This document shows, one piece after another, positions 56,191-64,000 of a DNA stretch of 64,000 nucleotides (position 1 is its first letter; each line of letters opens with the position of its first letter). This DNA comes from Isosphaeraceae bacterium (lineage in GTDB: Bacteria > Planctomycetota > Planctomycetia > Isosphaerales > Isosphaeraceae): the NCBI GenBank assembly GCA_026004735.1, contig BPJS01000001.1:2925641-2989640 (forward strand), read 5' to 3'. A program made the translations under genes and the position numbers. Below the pieces are notes generated by a model, which saw only the letters and a list, made by a program, of their open reading frames with translations, was not told where the DNA came from and did not search any database.

Positions 56191-56648
56191 CAGTCCCTCC
56201 TCCCGCCCCGGTCCCCGTCCACCCCTTCCCCAGTCATTGAATCGCGCCGTCGAAGACCGAGTCCAGCATCATTACCTCGCCTCAAGCCGGCTGCTTCGAG
56301 CGGACGACGGTCGGCCTGCGACCCGATTGGGCTGGCCGCTGGTCATCAGACCTCGTTCATACCTGAGCGCCACACAGCCCAGACGACGCGCGGTCGCAAC
56401 TCCGTTGACCCGGTCAGACATCCATCCCAGCCCGGTCGCTCCTGCTCCGTCCAGGCCGAGAACCATCAACCGGGCCAGCCTGTCACGCCGACCGGTCGCG
56501 GGTTCCCCCGATGAGCCAGGCCTTCCGGCCAGCCCCGCCAGCACGTTCCACGCCGACCGGTCGAGAGTTATCCTCTTGGGGCCAGGCCTTCCGGATATCA
56601 GGATCGAGTTTGCACCGGTCCAATTTCCGAGCCACAACCTGATCCCCC
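56191..56648. other. Intergenic region with short imperfect duplication
   Basis: About 460 bases without a supported gene. ACGCCGACCGGTCG and CCAGGCCTTCCGG each occur twice about 65-66 bases apart (56485-56595), an imperfect tandem duplication. Confidence 0.5.
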
Positions 56649-57143
56649 ATGCCCGTTTCCCAATCCCGCTCTCCTCGCCTTAGCGCCGGTTTGCTGGTCT
56701 ACCGCCGTGGCCCCGACGGCACGCTGGAGGTCTTTCTTGCTCACCCCGGCGGTCCGTTCTGGGCCAATAAAGACCTCGGCCACTGGACGGTTCCCAAAGG
56801 TGAGCCAGACCCCGATGAACCCCTGCTCGACGCAGCCCGCCGCGAGTTTACCGAAGAAACCGGCCTGACTCCCCCACCCGGCCCCTACCTCGAGCTCGGT
56901 CAGATCGTCCAGAAAGGGGGCAAGCACGTCCACGCTTGGGCCGTCGAGGGCGACGCCGACCCCAACCGCGTCCAGAGCAGCACGACCCGCATCGAATGGC
57001 CCCCCCGCTCACGGCGCTTCATCGAGATCCCCGAGGTCGATCGCTGCGCCTGGTTTGACCTGGCCGAGGCCCGCCGCCGCATCAAGCAGACGCAGATCCC
57101 GCTCCTGGATCGTCTCGAGCAGGCCCTCGGCCCCCTCCCCTGA
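56649..57143 (+). CDS. NUDIX hydrolase
   Basis: A 164-residue NUDIX protein. The catalytic box GEPDPDEPLLDAARREFTEE lies at about residues 51-70 (GX5EX7REUXEEXGU pattern satisfied). SAGLLVYRRGPDGTLEVFLAHPGG precedes it, as in the diadenosine-polyphosphate/ADP-ribose-type subgroup. Substrate not predictable. A separate ATG start with no overlap with neighbours. Confidence 0.88.
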   Translation: MPVSQSRSPRLSAGLLVYRRGPDGTLEVFLAHPGGPFWANKDLGHWTVPKGEPDPDEPLLDAARREFTEETGLTPPPGPYLELGQIVQKGGKHVHAWAVEGDADPNRVQSSTTRIEWPPRSRRFIEIPEVDRCAWFDLAEARRRIKQTQIPLLDRLEQALGPLP

Positions 57144-57386
57144 CGCTCCCTGGCCCAAACCGCCCGCAGCGACCGCCTTTGCCGGGCCGATCGCGCGACC
57201 CTGCCGACCTCGGCCGCACCCCGAGGCCGTTCGTGCCCTGACTCCCCACCAGAGAACCCTGGCCGCGCAGCGCTTCAGGCGTGTCTCCGATTCACGACCG
57301 CCCCTGCTCTGTCACGCGGCAGACCCGACGGACATCCATCCGCGTTCGTCTCCGGTTTCGATCGCCTCGTCTGCCTACGCAGCGCA

Positions 57387-58472
57387 TCAGGGCGTCTCGC
57401 CCGTGATCTGGCTCAACAGACCAAAAAAGCCGCGCTTACGCTCGCTCGAAATCGACCAGTTGACCGGCACCGACTGAAACCCCTCGTCGAACCCTTCTCC
57501 CTTCATCCGGTAATCGAAATAGCCCCAGGACGCATACTCGGCCACCGTCGCGGTGAAATTGTTGACCGGTCGATCAAAGTCAAAGTGGTCGTCCTCGTTC
57601 ACCACGATCGGCATCGGGCGATATGTCGGCAGCGCCCGGGTCCGTCGGATGAGGTCGGACATGCCGGCCGGATCGTGGACACCGTTGCCGTGGAGCAGGA
57701 CGAAGTCCGAGACGCGAACCACCTCGGCCGTCGGCACCGTACCCCCGCCGAAGCTGGTACCGGCCAGCAGCCGACGGCCGCGCGCGTCGGTACGCGACTT
57801 CACGCGCTCGATCAGCTCATGCACCCGGTCGGGCTGGAGGATGGGATGGTCGTAGCGGATGTTGCACTCATTGTTGACCTCGATCAAAACGTTCGTGTAA
57901 CCCCGTTCGAGGACCCAATCGACGGCCCGGTCCACCGCTCGAACCACGGCCGCTTCATTCTCCAGCCGCTCATCCTGACCGAAATAAAACAATCCGAGAA
58001 TCACCGCCATGCCGGCGCGATCCGCCGCGTCAAGAACCCGAGCCAGACGCGCCATATACGCCGGCCGGAGTTCTCCCTCGGCCGTGATCGCCGAGTTGTG
58101 CCAGGGCTGTTCGTTGCTGTAACCGGTCGGACTACCGCCCTGGAGGTTGACCGTGAACGCCAGCAGACCATGCGCTCGGTAGGTCGGCAGCATCGCGACA
58201 AATTCGGCCGTATTGCGCTCCGGGTCCCAACGCCCCGTGTCGGGATAGACCCACCGGCCCACCGTCTCCGGGTTCAGATCGTCGAAAATCGCCTGCACCA
58301 TCCGGCTGTTGAGCAGCAGCCCCTCAACCTTGTGGCCGTTCCAGACACGCCCCGCATACGTCGGCTGACCATTGATCTGAAACGCATCACCCACGATCGT
58401 CACGGTCGTTTGACGTTCGACCGGCGAGACGACCAGGCCGACCGAAACCACCGCGCTGGCCAACAGCAGCAT
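57387..58472 (-). CDS. Secreted glycosidase-like TIM-barrel protein
   Basis: A 361-residue exported protein with a signal peptide (MLLLASAVVSVGLVVSP). The body reads FQINGQPTYAGRVWNGHKVE, then LLAFTVNLQGGSP, MAVILGLFYFGQDER, and TNVLIEVNNECNIRYDHP, where the EVNNE motif resembles the acid/base strand of clan GH-A cellulases. MPIVVNEDDHFDF is a likely nucleophile strand. Substrate not predictable. Chosen ATG follows CGGAGACTCGAGC. Confidence 0.7.
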   Translation of the reverse strand: MLLLASAVVSVGLVVSPVERQTTVTIVGDAFQINGQPTYAGRVWNGHKVEGLLLNSRMVQAIFDDLNPETVGRWVYPDTGRWDPERNTAEFVAMLPTYRAHGLLAFTVNLQGGSPTGYSNEQPWHNSAITAEGELRPAYMARLARVLDAADRAGMAVILGLFYFGQDERLENEAAVVRAVDRAVDWVLERGYTNVLIEVNNECNIRYDHPILQPDRVHELIERVKSRTDARGRRLLAGTSFGGGTVPTAEVVRVSDFVLLHGNGVHDPAGMSDLIRRTRALPTYRPMPIVVNEDDHFDFDRPVNNFTATVAEYASWGYFDYRMKGEGFDEGFQSVPVNWSISSERKRGFFGLLSQITGETP

Positions 58473-58668
58473 GCTCGAGTCTCCGGGCCTTTCCGCCCAT
58501 GACACCCCTCAGACACCCCGCCCGACAGCCTCAGCTTAGGCTCGGCCAAGACCGCCTCACAAGAGCACACAGAAGCCAATCACCTCAGCCTGCCCCCCGA
58601 TCAGTTATCCGTGTGCCGACCCTCCAACGCCGAATCCAACCGCCCACAATCCGCCGCCCCCGCGTGCC

Positions 58669-59904
58669 TCAGATCAGCAACCGGATCCACGCCGGCGCGG
58701 AACGCAACGCCGACAAGAGGAACGGCCACTTCGGCAAACTGGCGATGATCCGAAGATCGTCGATCGCCGTGCTCCGATCGCTCAGAAACCGGACCACGGC
58801 ATCCGGCCCCGCCCGCGCAAACAGACAACCGAAGAAATCGGCCGCACGTTCAGGCCAATCCGCCAGCGCCTGGAGGAAGACCGTGTCCAGAAAGCGGTAC
58901 TTGCGTCGGGACAACGGCGCTGGCGGCCGGTTCGACAGCCCCCGGGCAAGCCGGTGCGCCAGTTCCCGGGTTTGCCGCTGAATCCGCAAAAACGCGTAGC
59001 CGCTCGATGGCCGAGCGGCTCCCCCAACCAGTCCGATCGGATAAATCCGCCGGCCGATCCGGGTCGGAAACCGGGCCGCTCGCATCGGAATGCGACCCGA
59101 CTCCTCGGCTTCCACCGCAAACGAAACGCCCGACCCATAACGCTCGCGAAGATATCCGGCAATCTCCGCCCGGTGCCGATCGGCCGAAACCTCGACCGGA
59201 AACAGATACGTGTTCTCCACCAGCGCCTCGGTCGTCGTAAACGGCAACAGATAGACGAAATGGACCCCATCGGCCGACGCGACCCGGAAGTCCATCAGCG
59301 TCGCGCGCGAGGGATCAAAGACCGGCCGGTCCGCGCGCACCGTCTGTCCCATAAAATGCTGGAGCAGCTCCGGACCGCGCGAAACCGCCGCCGTCGGCCA
59401 GGCGGCTGAGGCATCGCAGACAACCTGGCCTCGGATCACGCCCCGATCGGTCTCGATCACGACTCCGTCCGATTCCTCACGGCGCGATCGGACCGCGCAG
59501 CCCATCAGGAGCGTTACGTTGGGCGCCGCCTCCACCCGCTCCAGGACCCGGCGGTAAAAATCCACAGCGCGGAGCCGCAGATAGGAATATCTCGACCCCT
59601 CAACCGTCACCGTCCGCTGCTTTTCCCGAATCTCCCAACGGCTCCACGACGACGCGGCCAGATCGCTGAACGGCGTCGGCTCAACATCCCAGAAACACCA
59701 TGTCCGATCATTCTCAAACCGGCTACGACGATCGATCACCGCAATCGGCTCGCTCACCCCTTGCTCAAGCAAATACCAGGTCAGACTCAACCCCGCACAA
59801 CCAGCGCCGACAACAACGTACGCATACGCCCCGGTCCCCGATCCCAGCCGGCGATCCCCTCCCCAGGGAACGATCGTTTCCCGTTCCGCTTGGATGGCCA
59901 TCAT
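58669..59904 (-). CDS. crtY: Lycopene beta-cyclase (CrtY/CrtL type)
   Basis: An FAD/NAD(P)-dependent flavoprotein, 411 aa, converting lycopene to beta-carotene. An N-terminal nucleotide-binding motif (YVVVGAGCAGLSLTWYLLEQG) is followed by DRTWCFWDVE, the lycopene-cyclase LLPFTTTEALVENTYLFP block, and the conserved GRIPMRAARF and GLVGGAARPSSGYAFLRIQRQ regions. The start ATG overlaps the stop of the Brp/Blh gene by ATGA, so the two are translationally coupled. The product is the substrate of the upstream-encoded dioxygenase. Confidence 0.92.
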   Translation of the reverse strand: MMAIQAERETIVPWGGDRRLGSGTGAYAYVVVGAGCAGLSLTWYLLEQGVSEPIAVIDRRSRFENDRTWCFWDVEPTPFSDLAASSWSRWEIREKQRTVTVEGSRYSYLRLRAVDFYRRVLERVEAAPNVTLLMGCAVRSRREESDGVVIETDRGVIRGQVVCDASAAWPTAAVSRGPELLQHFMGQTVRADRPVFDPSRATLMDFRVASADGVHFVYLLPFTTTEALVENTYLFPVEVSADRHRAEIAGYLRERYGSGVSFAVEAEESGRIPMRAARFPTRIGRRIYPIGLVGGAARPSSGYAFLRIQRQTRELAHRLARGLSNRPPAPLSRRKYRFLDTVFLQALADWPERAADFFGCLFARAGPDAVVRFLSDRSTAIDDLRIIASLPKWPFLLSALRSAPAWIRLLI

Positions 59905-60932
59905 GGACCCGACCCCGCGCGCATCCGCCAGACCCCCTGACGCTGGTCCATCCAGGCCACCACCAGCGCGTGTGGCAGCGTCAACGCGCTGATCACCACC
60001 ACGACCACAAGCCCGAGATCGGCCGCCGAGACCACCCGCTGACGCACCAGCAACGCCAGCAGACCCAGACTCACGAGCGCCGCGAGCGTCGTCGGCCCAC
60101 TCAGCCGCACAAACCAAGCCAGCGCATCCCCGAAACGCCCCATCCGGACCAATCCACGCATCGGGGCCGCCGCCAGCATCAACCGCACCACATGCCGGAC
60201 TGAATGCCAGGCATTGAAGTAAATCCCGACCGCCAGGATCGGCGGTACCGCGCTCATCACGGCGAGCAGCAGCCACGTCTCGGCCGCCTCGCCCGCCGCC
60301 GCCCTCCGCACATTCCGATCGCCCCCCGCCGACAACGCCAAGGCCCCAACCGTTTGAACTCCCACCAACCCCCCGACAACCCACCAGCCGGCGACCACCA
60401 TCTCGATCGGGACTGCCCAAGCCATCGTCTGCGGCGAAACATAGGCCGCCATCGTCTCCGCCAGCGCGACAAACTCATCCGGATGCGCCAGGATCGGCAC
60501 CCCGATCGGCAGCAACCCACGCACCAGCCACAACACCACCGCGTACGCCCGCGATGGCCGCCAACCCAGCAGCCCAAACCTCCGGCTCCAATAAATATCT
60601 CCCTGGCCGAAATGAATCGCCGCGACGCTCAGAAATCCCAGCAGCGCCCCCACCGGCACCAGCCACCACACAGCCATCACCACCAGGGCGAGCAGAGCGT
60701 ACGCCGCATAAAACCAGATCCTCCCGGCCTCGTCCGACCCCCCACGCAGTTCCTGAGCGATCCGATGATCCAACGCCCCGTGGGGCAGCCCAAACGCCAA
60801 CAGCCCAACCCACCAGGGCAGCCATTGCACCCAGCGGCGTTGAACAACGTCGGGCCAGGCCACGCTCGCCAGCAACGCCGCCAGCATGGCTAGCCACAGC
60901 ACCGAGCACGCTATCCGCTGAATCCTCGCCAA
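59901..60932 (-). CDS. blh: Brp/Blh-family beta-carotene 15,15'-dioxygenase
   Basis: A membrane enzyme of 343 aa that splits beta-carotene to two retinal molecules. Iron-binding histidine motifs of the family: FGLPHGALDH near residue 50, AIHFGQGD, YFNAWHSVRHVV, and LTLPHALVVAWMD close to the C-terminus, amid about eight to ten membrane helices. It lies next to a lycopene cyclase gene and divergent from a rhodopsin gene. The three together supply the chromophore and the opsin. Start by the ATG at 60932. Confidence 0.92.
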   Translation of the reverse strand: MARIQRIACSVLWLAMLAALLASVAWPDVVQRRWVQWLPWWVGLLAFGLPHGALDHRIAQELRGGSDEAGRIWFYAAYALLALVVMAVWWLVPVGALLGFLSVAAIHFGQGDIYWSRRFGLLGWRPSRAYAVVLWLVRGLLPIGVPILAHPDEFVALAETMAAYVSPQTMAWAVPIEMVVAGWWVVGGLVGVQTVGALALSAGGDRNVRRAAAGEAAETWLLLAVMSAVPPILAVGIYFNAWHSVRHVVRLMLAAAPMRGLVRMGRFGDALAWFVRLSGPTTLAALVSLGLLALLVRQRVVSAADLGLVVVVVISALTLPHALVVAWMDQRQGVWRMRAGSGP

Positions 60933-61278
60933 GGTCCGATCCCCTCGAACGGATCAGAAAAATCGGACCGCATCACCCCCAAGCACTGTAGGCAACGCCC
61001 ATCCCACGGCGAGGGCTCCCCTGGCCATTCCCTGTCCGATCCCCCGGCTCGCCGCTGACAAACTCCCCCCGATTCCGCTAGCGCACCCTTGACGCTCTCT
61101 TACCCCGGTCTATCCCAAAAAGAGATGCCTGTTCGGTTTCACTCATTTTCACGAGAACGGTCGAGGGCAACCCGCACCATTTCGCCGCATTCGCCACGGT
61201 CGCGCGTTCCGCCCCCAGGACCATCCAATCCTGGGCCCGCCTCCGCTCTCCCAGTCCGCCGCCGGAGGAGTCCGTCCC
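60933..61278. other. Divergent promoter region between blh and rhodopsin
   Basis: About 350 bases that must hold promoters for both directions. No clear -35/-10 pair or operator was recognised. Confidence 0.45.
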
Positions 61279-62076
61279 ATGGAACTCAGCGTGCCGCAAT
61301 TCGACGTTGTTTCGAACCTGTTCTCGTTCACGATCGCCACCATGGGGGCAGCCGCCCTCTTCTTCTTCCTGTCGCGACCCTACGTCGGTCACAAATATCG
61401 ACCCGCGCTGATGGTCTCCGGCCTGGTTGTGGCCATCGCCTGTTACCACTACTACCGGATTTACGAAAGCTGGCACGGCGCCTACCGACTCAACGAGTCC
61501 GGCACCGCTTACGTCCCAACCGGCGCCGCCTTCAACGACGCCTATCGGTACGCCGACTGGATCCTGACCGTCCCCCTACTCATGGTCGAGCTGATCGCCG
61601 TCCTCGCCTTGCCGCGCGGCGAGGCCCGCTCTCTGCTCGTCAAGCTCGTCACCGCCTCGGCCCTGATGATCGGTCTCGGCTATCCGGGCGAGATCTCGTC
61701 CGATACCGGCACCCGCTGGCTCTGGTGGGGCCTGAGCATGGTCCCCTTCCTCTACATTCTCTACGTCCTCTTCACCGAGCTGACCCGCTCCCTGGAACGC
61801 CAGCCCCAGGCCGTCCGTGGCCTCGTCAGCGCCGCCCGCCTCGTCGTCCTCCTGACTTGGTCCTTTTACCCGATCGCCTACGCCATCCTCACCGTCACCG
61901 GTACCAAAAACCCCATCGGTCAGGTCGCCCTGCAGATGGGCTACACGATTGCCGACATCACCGCCAAAGCCGGCTTCGGGTTGCTGATCTACTTCATCGC
62001 CAAACTTAAAAGCGATACCGAGGCCGAATCCGAGCCGCTGGCTCGTCCCGTGTCCACCGGTCCTGCCTTCGCATAA
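61279..62076 (+). CDS. Microbial rhodopsin, proton-pump type (DTE)
   Basis: A seven-helix light-driven pump, 265 aa. The helix C motif is RYADWILTVPLLMVE with D93 (proton acceptor), T97 and E104 (proton donor), the proteorhodopsin-type DTE set. H57 (CYHYYRI) matches the pump histidine. Retinal binds K230 in ADITAKAGFG (helix G). L101, at the spectral tuning position, predicts green absorption. In helix E the residue aligned with bacteriorhodopsin W138 appears to be W150, predicting no carotenoid-antenna fenestration. A GGAGGAG Shine-Dalgarno precedes the ATG. Confidence 0.95.
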   Translation: MELSVPQFDVVSNLFSFTIATMGAAALFFFLSRPYVGHKYRPALMVSGLVVAIACYHYYRIYESWHGAYRLNESGTAYVPTGAAFNDAYRYADWILTVPLLMVELIAVLALPRGEARSLLVKLVTASALMIGLGYPGEISSDTGTRWLWWGLSMVPFLYILYVLFTELTRSLERQPQAVRGLVSAARLVVLLTWSFYPIAYAILTVTGTKNPIGQVALQMGYTIADITAKAGFGLLIYFIAKLKSDTEAESEPLARPVSTGPAFA

Positions 62077-62112
62077 GCACTGATCTCCGGATCTGTGCCC
62101 CAACTATTCACC

Positions 62113-62142
62113 CCGCCCGGCGAGCCCGACCTCGCCGGGCGG
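62113..62142 (+). terminator. Rhodopsin terminator hairpin
   Basis: Perfect 12-bp stem CCGCCCGGCGAG/CTCGCCGGGCGG with a six-base loop, 37 bases after the rhodopsin stop. It is followed by CCCCCTTGTT, so it has only a weak T-tract. Confidence 0.7.
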
Positions 62143-62289
62143 CCCCCTTGTTCGTCTCTACGACAAACCTAGGGATCACACCAGTCTGGTCTACGAGTGG
62201 GAAATCTCAATGTGAGCAGGTTTTCGTGCTCCTGGAGGGGCTGATAGATCGAGTCGCCCGCTGATAAAAGACCTGCGGAACGAGACGAA

Positions 62290-62700
62290 CACGGCTTAGA
62301 TTACAGCTCGGCTCGCCATTGCGCGAGCCGCCGCCCTCGGACAACCGCGTGGCGCGGGCCGCCATGCTGCTCGTACTCACGTCCGGCATCGCCTGGGCCG
62401 ACCTGCCGATCGAACAGGGTCGTTCGTACCAGACCTGCTCGCAGAGTTGCCGCAAGTCGACGGCTGCCGGGGTCTGGCAACGGATGTTTGGGCATCCGCT
62501 CACCTGGCTACGGATCGCCGGGCGGCTGGTACGGGCCGACGCTCTCATCGACGCGGCACTGTTGAAGGCTTCGCTCAAGGGGCAAGTACCAGCCCAAACC
62601 CCAGCGTCGGCCGGCCACTGGATCAATGCCGAGGCGTGACCGCCGACGAGCGTGACGCCTCGCAGCCGGCCTGCAACATCCTGGCGGCGTGCGGGAGTGA
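62290..62700 (+). pseudogene. Degraded transposase (IS5/IS4-like) remnant
   Basis: Frames read AAMLLVLTSGIAWADLP, then TAAGVWQRMFGHPL and ADALIDAALLKASLKG, recalling the LxTGIxWxxLP...GVWxRxH...DxSxVxA order of IS5-type transposases. The catalytic region is absent, and the match passes between frames. No terminal repeats were found. It is a relic. Confidence 0.55.
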
Positions 62701-62930
62701 ACCACAACATCCCCAGACGTGACGACTCCGACCTCTCCCCCTGGAGCCGAAGCCATCGGCTGGCCGATCGAACGTACTCCAAGCTCGCTTAGAGACCTCT
62801 GCGTCGGCTGCGGATTCGCTGGGAGTGAGCCAGTCTTCGAACCCGCTCACCCTCATCCCGCCGCAACGCCCACCCGATTGGGCCCCTCTCGGCCCAAGGC
62901 TCTTCCGAAAGGGACAGAGCGAGACCACCG

Positions 62931-64000
62931 TCAGGGTAGCGTGGGAAACTCCGTTACCCGTAGGTCGGTCGCGCCGTAGGGGATCAGAGTCAGGGTCTCC
63001 AGGGGGGCGTCGGACGTGACCGGACTGGGCGGCGGAGGCGCAGCGGCCGACTTCTCTATCACCCAGTTTGGCAGCCGCCGTCCCTTAACGCGGGCAACCA
63101 CCGCCGCCCCCTCGGGCGAAAACGGCCGAGAACCGATCGGACGCTCCTCGAACTCGACCGACGCCGCCGGCTGACCCCGGTCGATCTCTAACGCATAGGC
63201 CCACGGCTCAGTCGGATAAACCTCCCAGTCGTCATAGTCCAGCCCCGGCCGGTCCACGACCTTCTCCCACCGCGCGGCGATCGGCCGCGCATAGACCAAC
63301 GGTCCGCGACGCACCGCCACGGCCCCCTGGAAGCCCTCGTACAACTCGACCGGGTTCTCAAAGCGAATCGTCAACGCCGTCGTCCCGCTCCACTCCCGCT
63401 CCAGGCGATGGTACGAACCGCCGGGCTCGACCACTCGATCACCATCAACGTCGATCTCCACACCCCGCGACCAGCCTGGAAGCCTCAGCCTGAGCGGAAA
63501 CCGGACCGGCCGATCGACCGTGACCGCAACCCGCACCTCATCGCGAAACGGATACCCGGTCGCCACTTCGACACGAACCGGTATCTCCCCCACCGTCGTC
63601 TTTACCACACAAGGCGCATAGGCCACCGCGGCCAGGCCCCCGTCGGCCGTCCTCATCCAAAGGTGACTGACAAACTTGGGCCACCCCTGGTGAAAATTGG
63701 CCGTGCAACACCCAAAATTCGGCTCCAGCCCAAACAGATTTGCATCCCCGCCATTTGTTGCATAAACATGCTCACCTTCTCGCGTGCAAATCACCTGGTT
63801 GACCTGCTGGTCGTACTGGTGCGCGCGCATATCCTTCGTGAAGGTTGCCGGCAGAGCGTTGTAGGCCAGCCGCTCCAGCCGGTCGGCCAGCGCGACGTCA
63901 CCCGTCGCCGCCGCCGCCAGGCTGAGCGCATACATCGCCTCGACCACCGTGCACAGCTCGCTCCCCTGGCTTGGCGACCGCCCGGCCAGATGCTCGTCGC
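62931..64000 (-). CDS. GH127-like beta-L-arabinofuranosidase (DUF1680), 5' part beyond window edge
   Basis: A glycoside hydrolase of the GH127/DUF1680 family, visible for about 356 codons and open to the right edge. The active-site Glu (ELCTVVEAMYAL, near the edge) and the zinc/nucleophile cysteines (LEPNFGCCTANFHQGWPK) match the family, whose known members release beta-L-arabinofuranose by a Cys nucleophile. QYDQQVNQVIC and YEGFQGAVAVRRGPLVYA are further family motifs. The N-terminal part is outside the window. Confidence 0.9.
   Translation of the reverse strand, partial: DEHLAGRSPSQGSELCTVVEAMYALSLAAAATGDVALADRLERLAYNALPATFTKDMRAHQYDQQVNQVICTREGEHVYATNGGDANLFGLEPNFGCCTANFHQGWPKFVSHLWMRTADGGLAAVAYAPCVVKTTVGEIPVRVEVATGYPFRDEVRVAVTVDRPVRFPLRLRLPGWSRGVEIDVDGDRVVEPGGSYHRLEREWSGTTALTIRFENPVELYEGFQGAVAVRRGPLVYARPIAARWEKVVDRPGLDYDDWEVYPTEPWAYALEIDRGQPAASVEFEERPIGSRPFSPEGAAVVARVKGRRLPNWVIEKSAAAPPPPSPVTSDAPLETLTLIPYGATDLRVTEFPTLP

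Noticed and set aside
57144..57386. Possible gene between the NUDIX and glycosidase-like genes
   Set aside because: Only short, arginine- and proline-rich frames are seen; nothing supported.

Overview
The window is high-GC DNA that looks like a planctomycete (Planctomycetota) chromosome. Family-level markers are a DUF1501 protein, a signal-peptide DUF1559 protein ending in a DGSVRFL-type tail, secreted TIM-barrel hydrolases, and a sigma-factor operon feeding lineage-specific secreted proteins. The species cannot be fixed from this piece alone.

Left third (1-23.9 kb). A formate dehydrogenase locus comes first: the catalytic subunit (cut by the left edge), then FdhB, an NrfD-type membrane subunit, two small genes and FdhE. 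The last five are chained by ATGA or short overlaps. A P1B-4-type metal ATPase sits on the opposite strand between the catalytic subunit and the rest. Next come DUF1501 and TolB-like proteins and an ECF sigma operon with a DUF1559 gene. A minus-strand block follows (DUF4434, DUF423, FolC, a C45-type acyltransferase fusion), then OsmC and Lon.

Middle (24.1-39.6 kb). A linked 16S-23S-5S operon lies on the minus strand, with no tRNA in its spacer. It is followed by a SCP2-tailed Fe-S protein and a MarR regulator that share a palindromic operator, and by a putative mobile or replicative cluster (two HTH proteins and a ParB-methyltransferase fusion). A GT2 plus LAB_N pair follows, then a gene-poor stretch.

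Right third (39.8-64 kb). A 66-bp tandem repeat and an IS5-family element are followed by a phosphoesterase, pirin with a MarR regulator, and NadE. The standout is an integron at 48.1-52.8 kb. It has a truncated intI, a recognisable cassette promoter and attI, five complete attC sites and a sixth that is cut off. Six cassettes encode a RibD/DHFR-like protein, an Mrr_N-amidotransferase fusion, a zinc-ribbon protein broken by an amber codon, a small membrane protein, an NTF2-like protein and an ADP-ribosylglycohydrolase. The whole segment is bracketed by two 357-bp direct repeats, about 98% identical, carrying the adjoining ends of a GH5-like gene and a lipase gene. This suggests insertion by homologous recombination between those two formerly adjacent genes.

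The window closes with TrpC, NUDIX and glycosidase-like genes and a retinal/rhodopsin module: lycopene cyclase and Brp/Blh dioxygenase, divergent from a DTE-type proton-pump rhodopsin. A transposase relic and a partial GH127 gene lie at the right edge.
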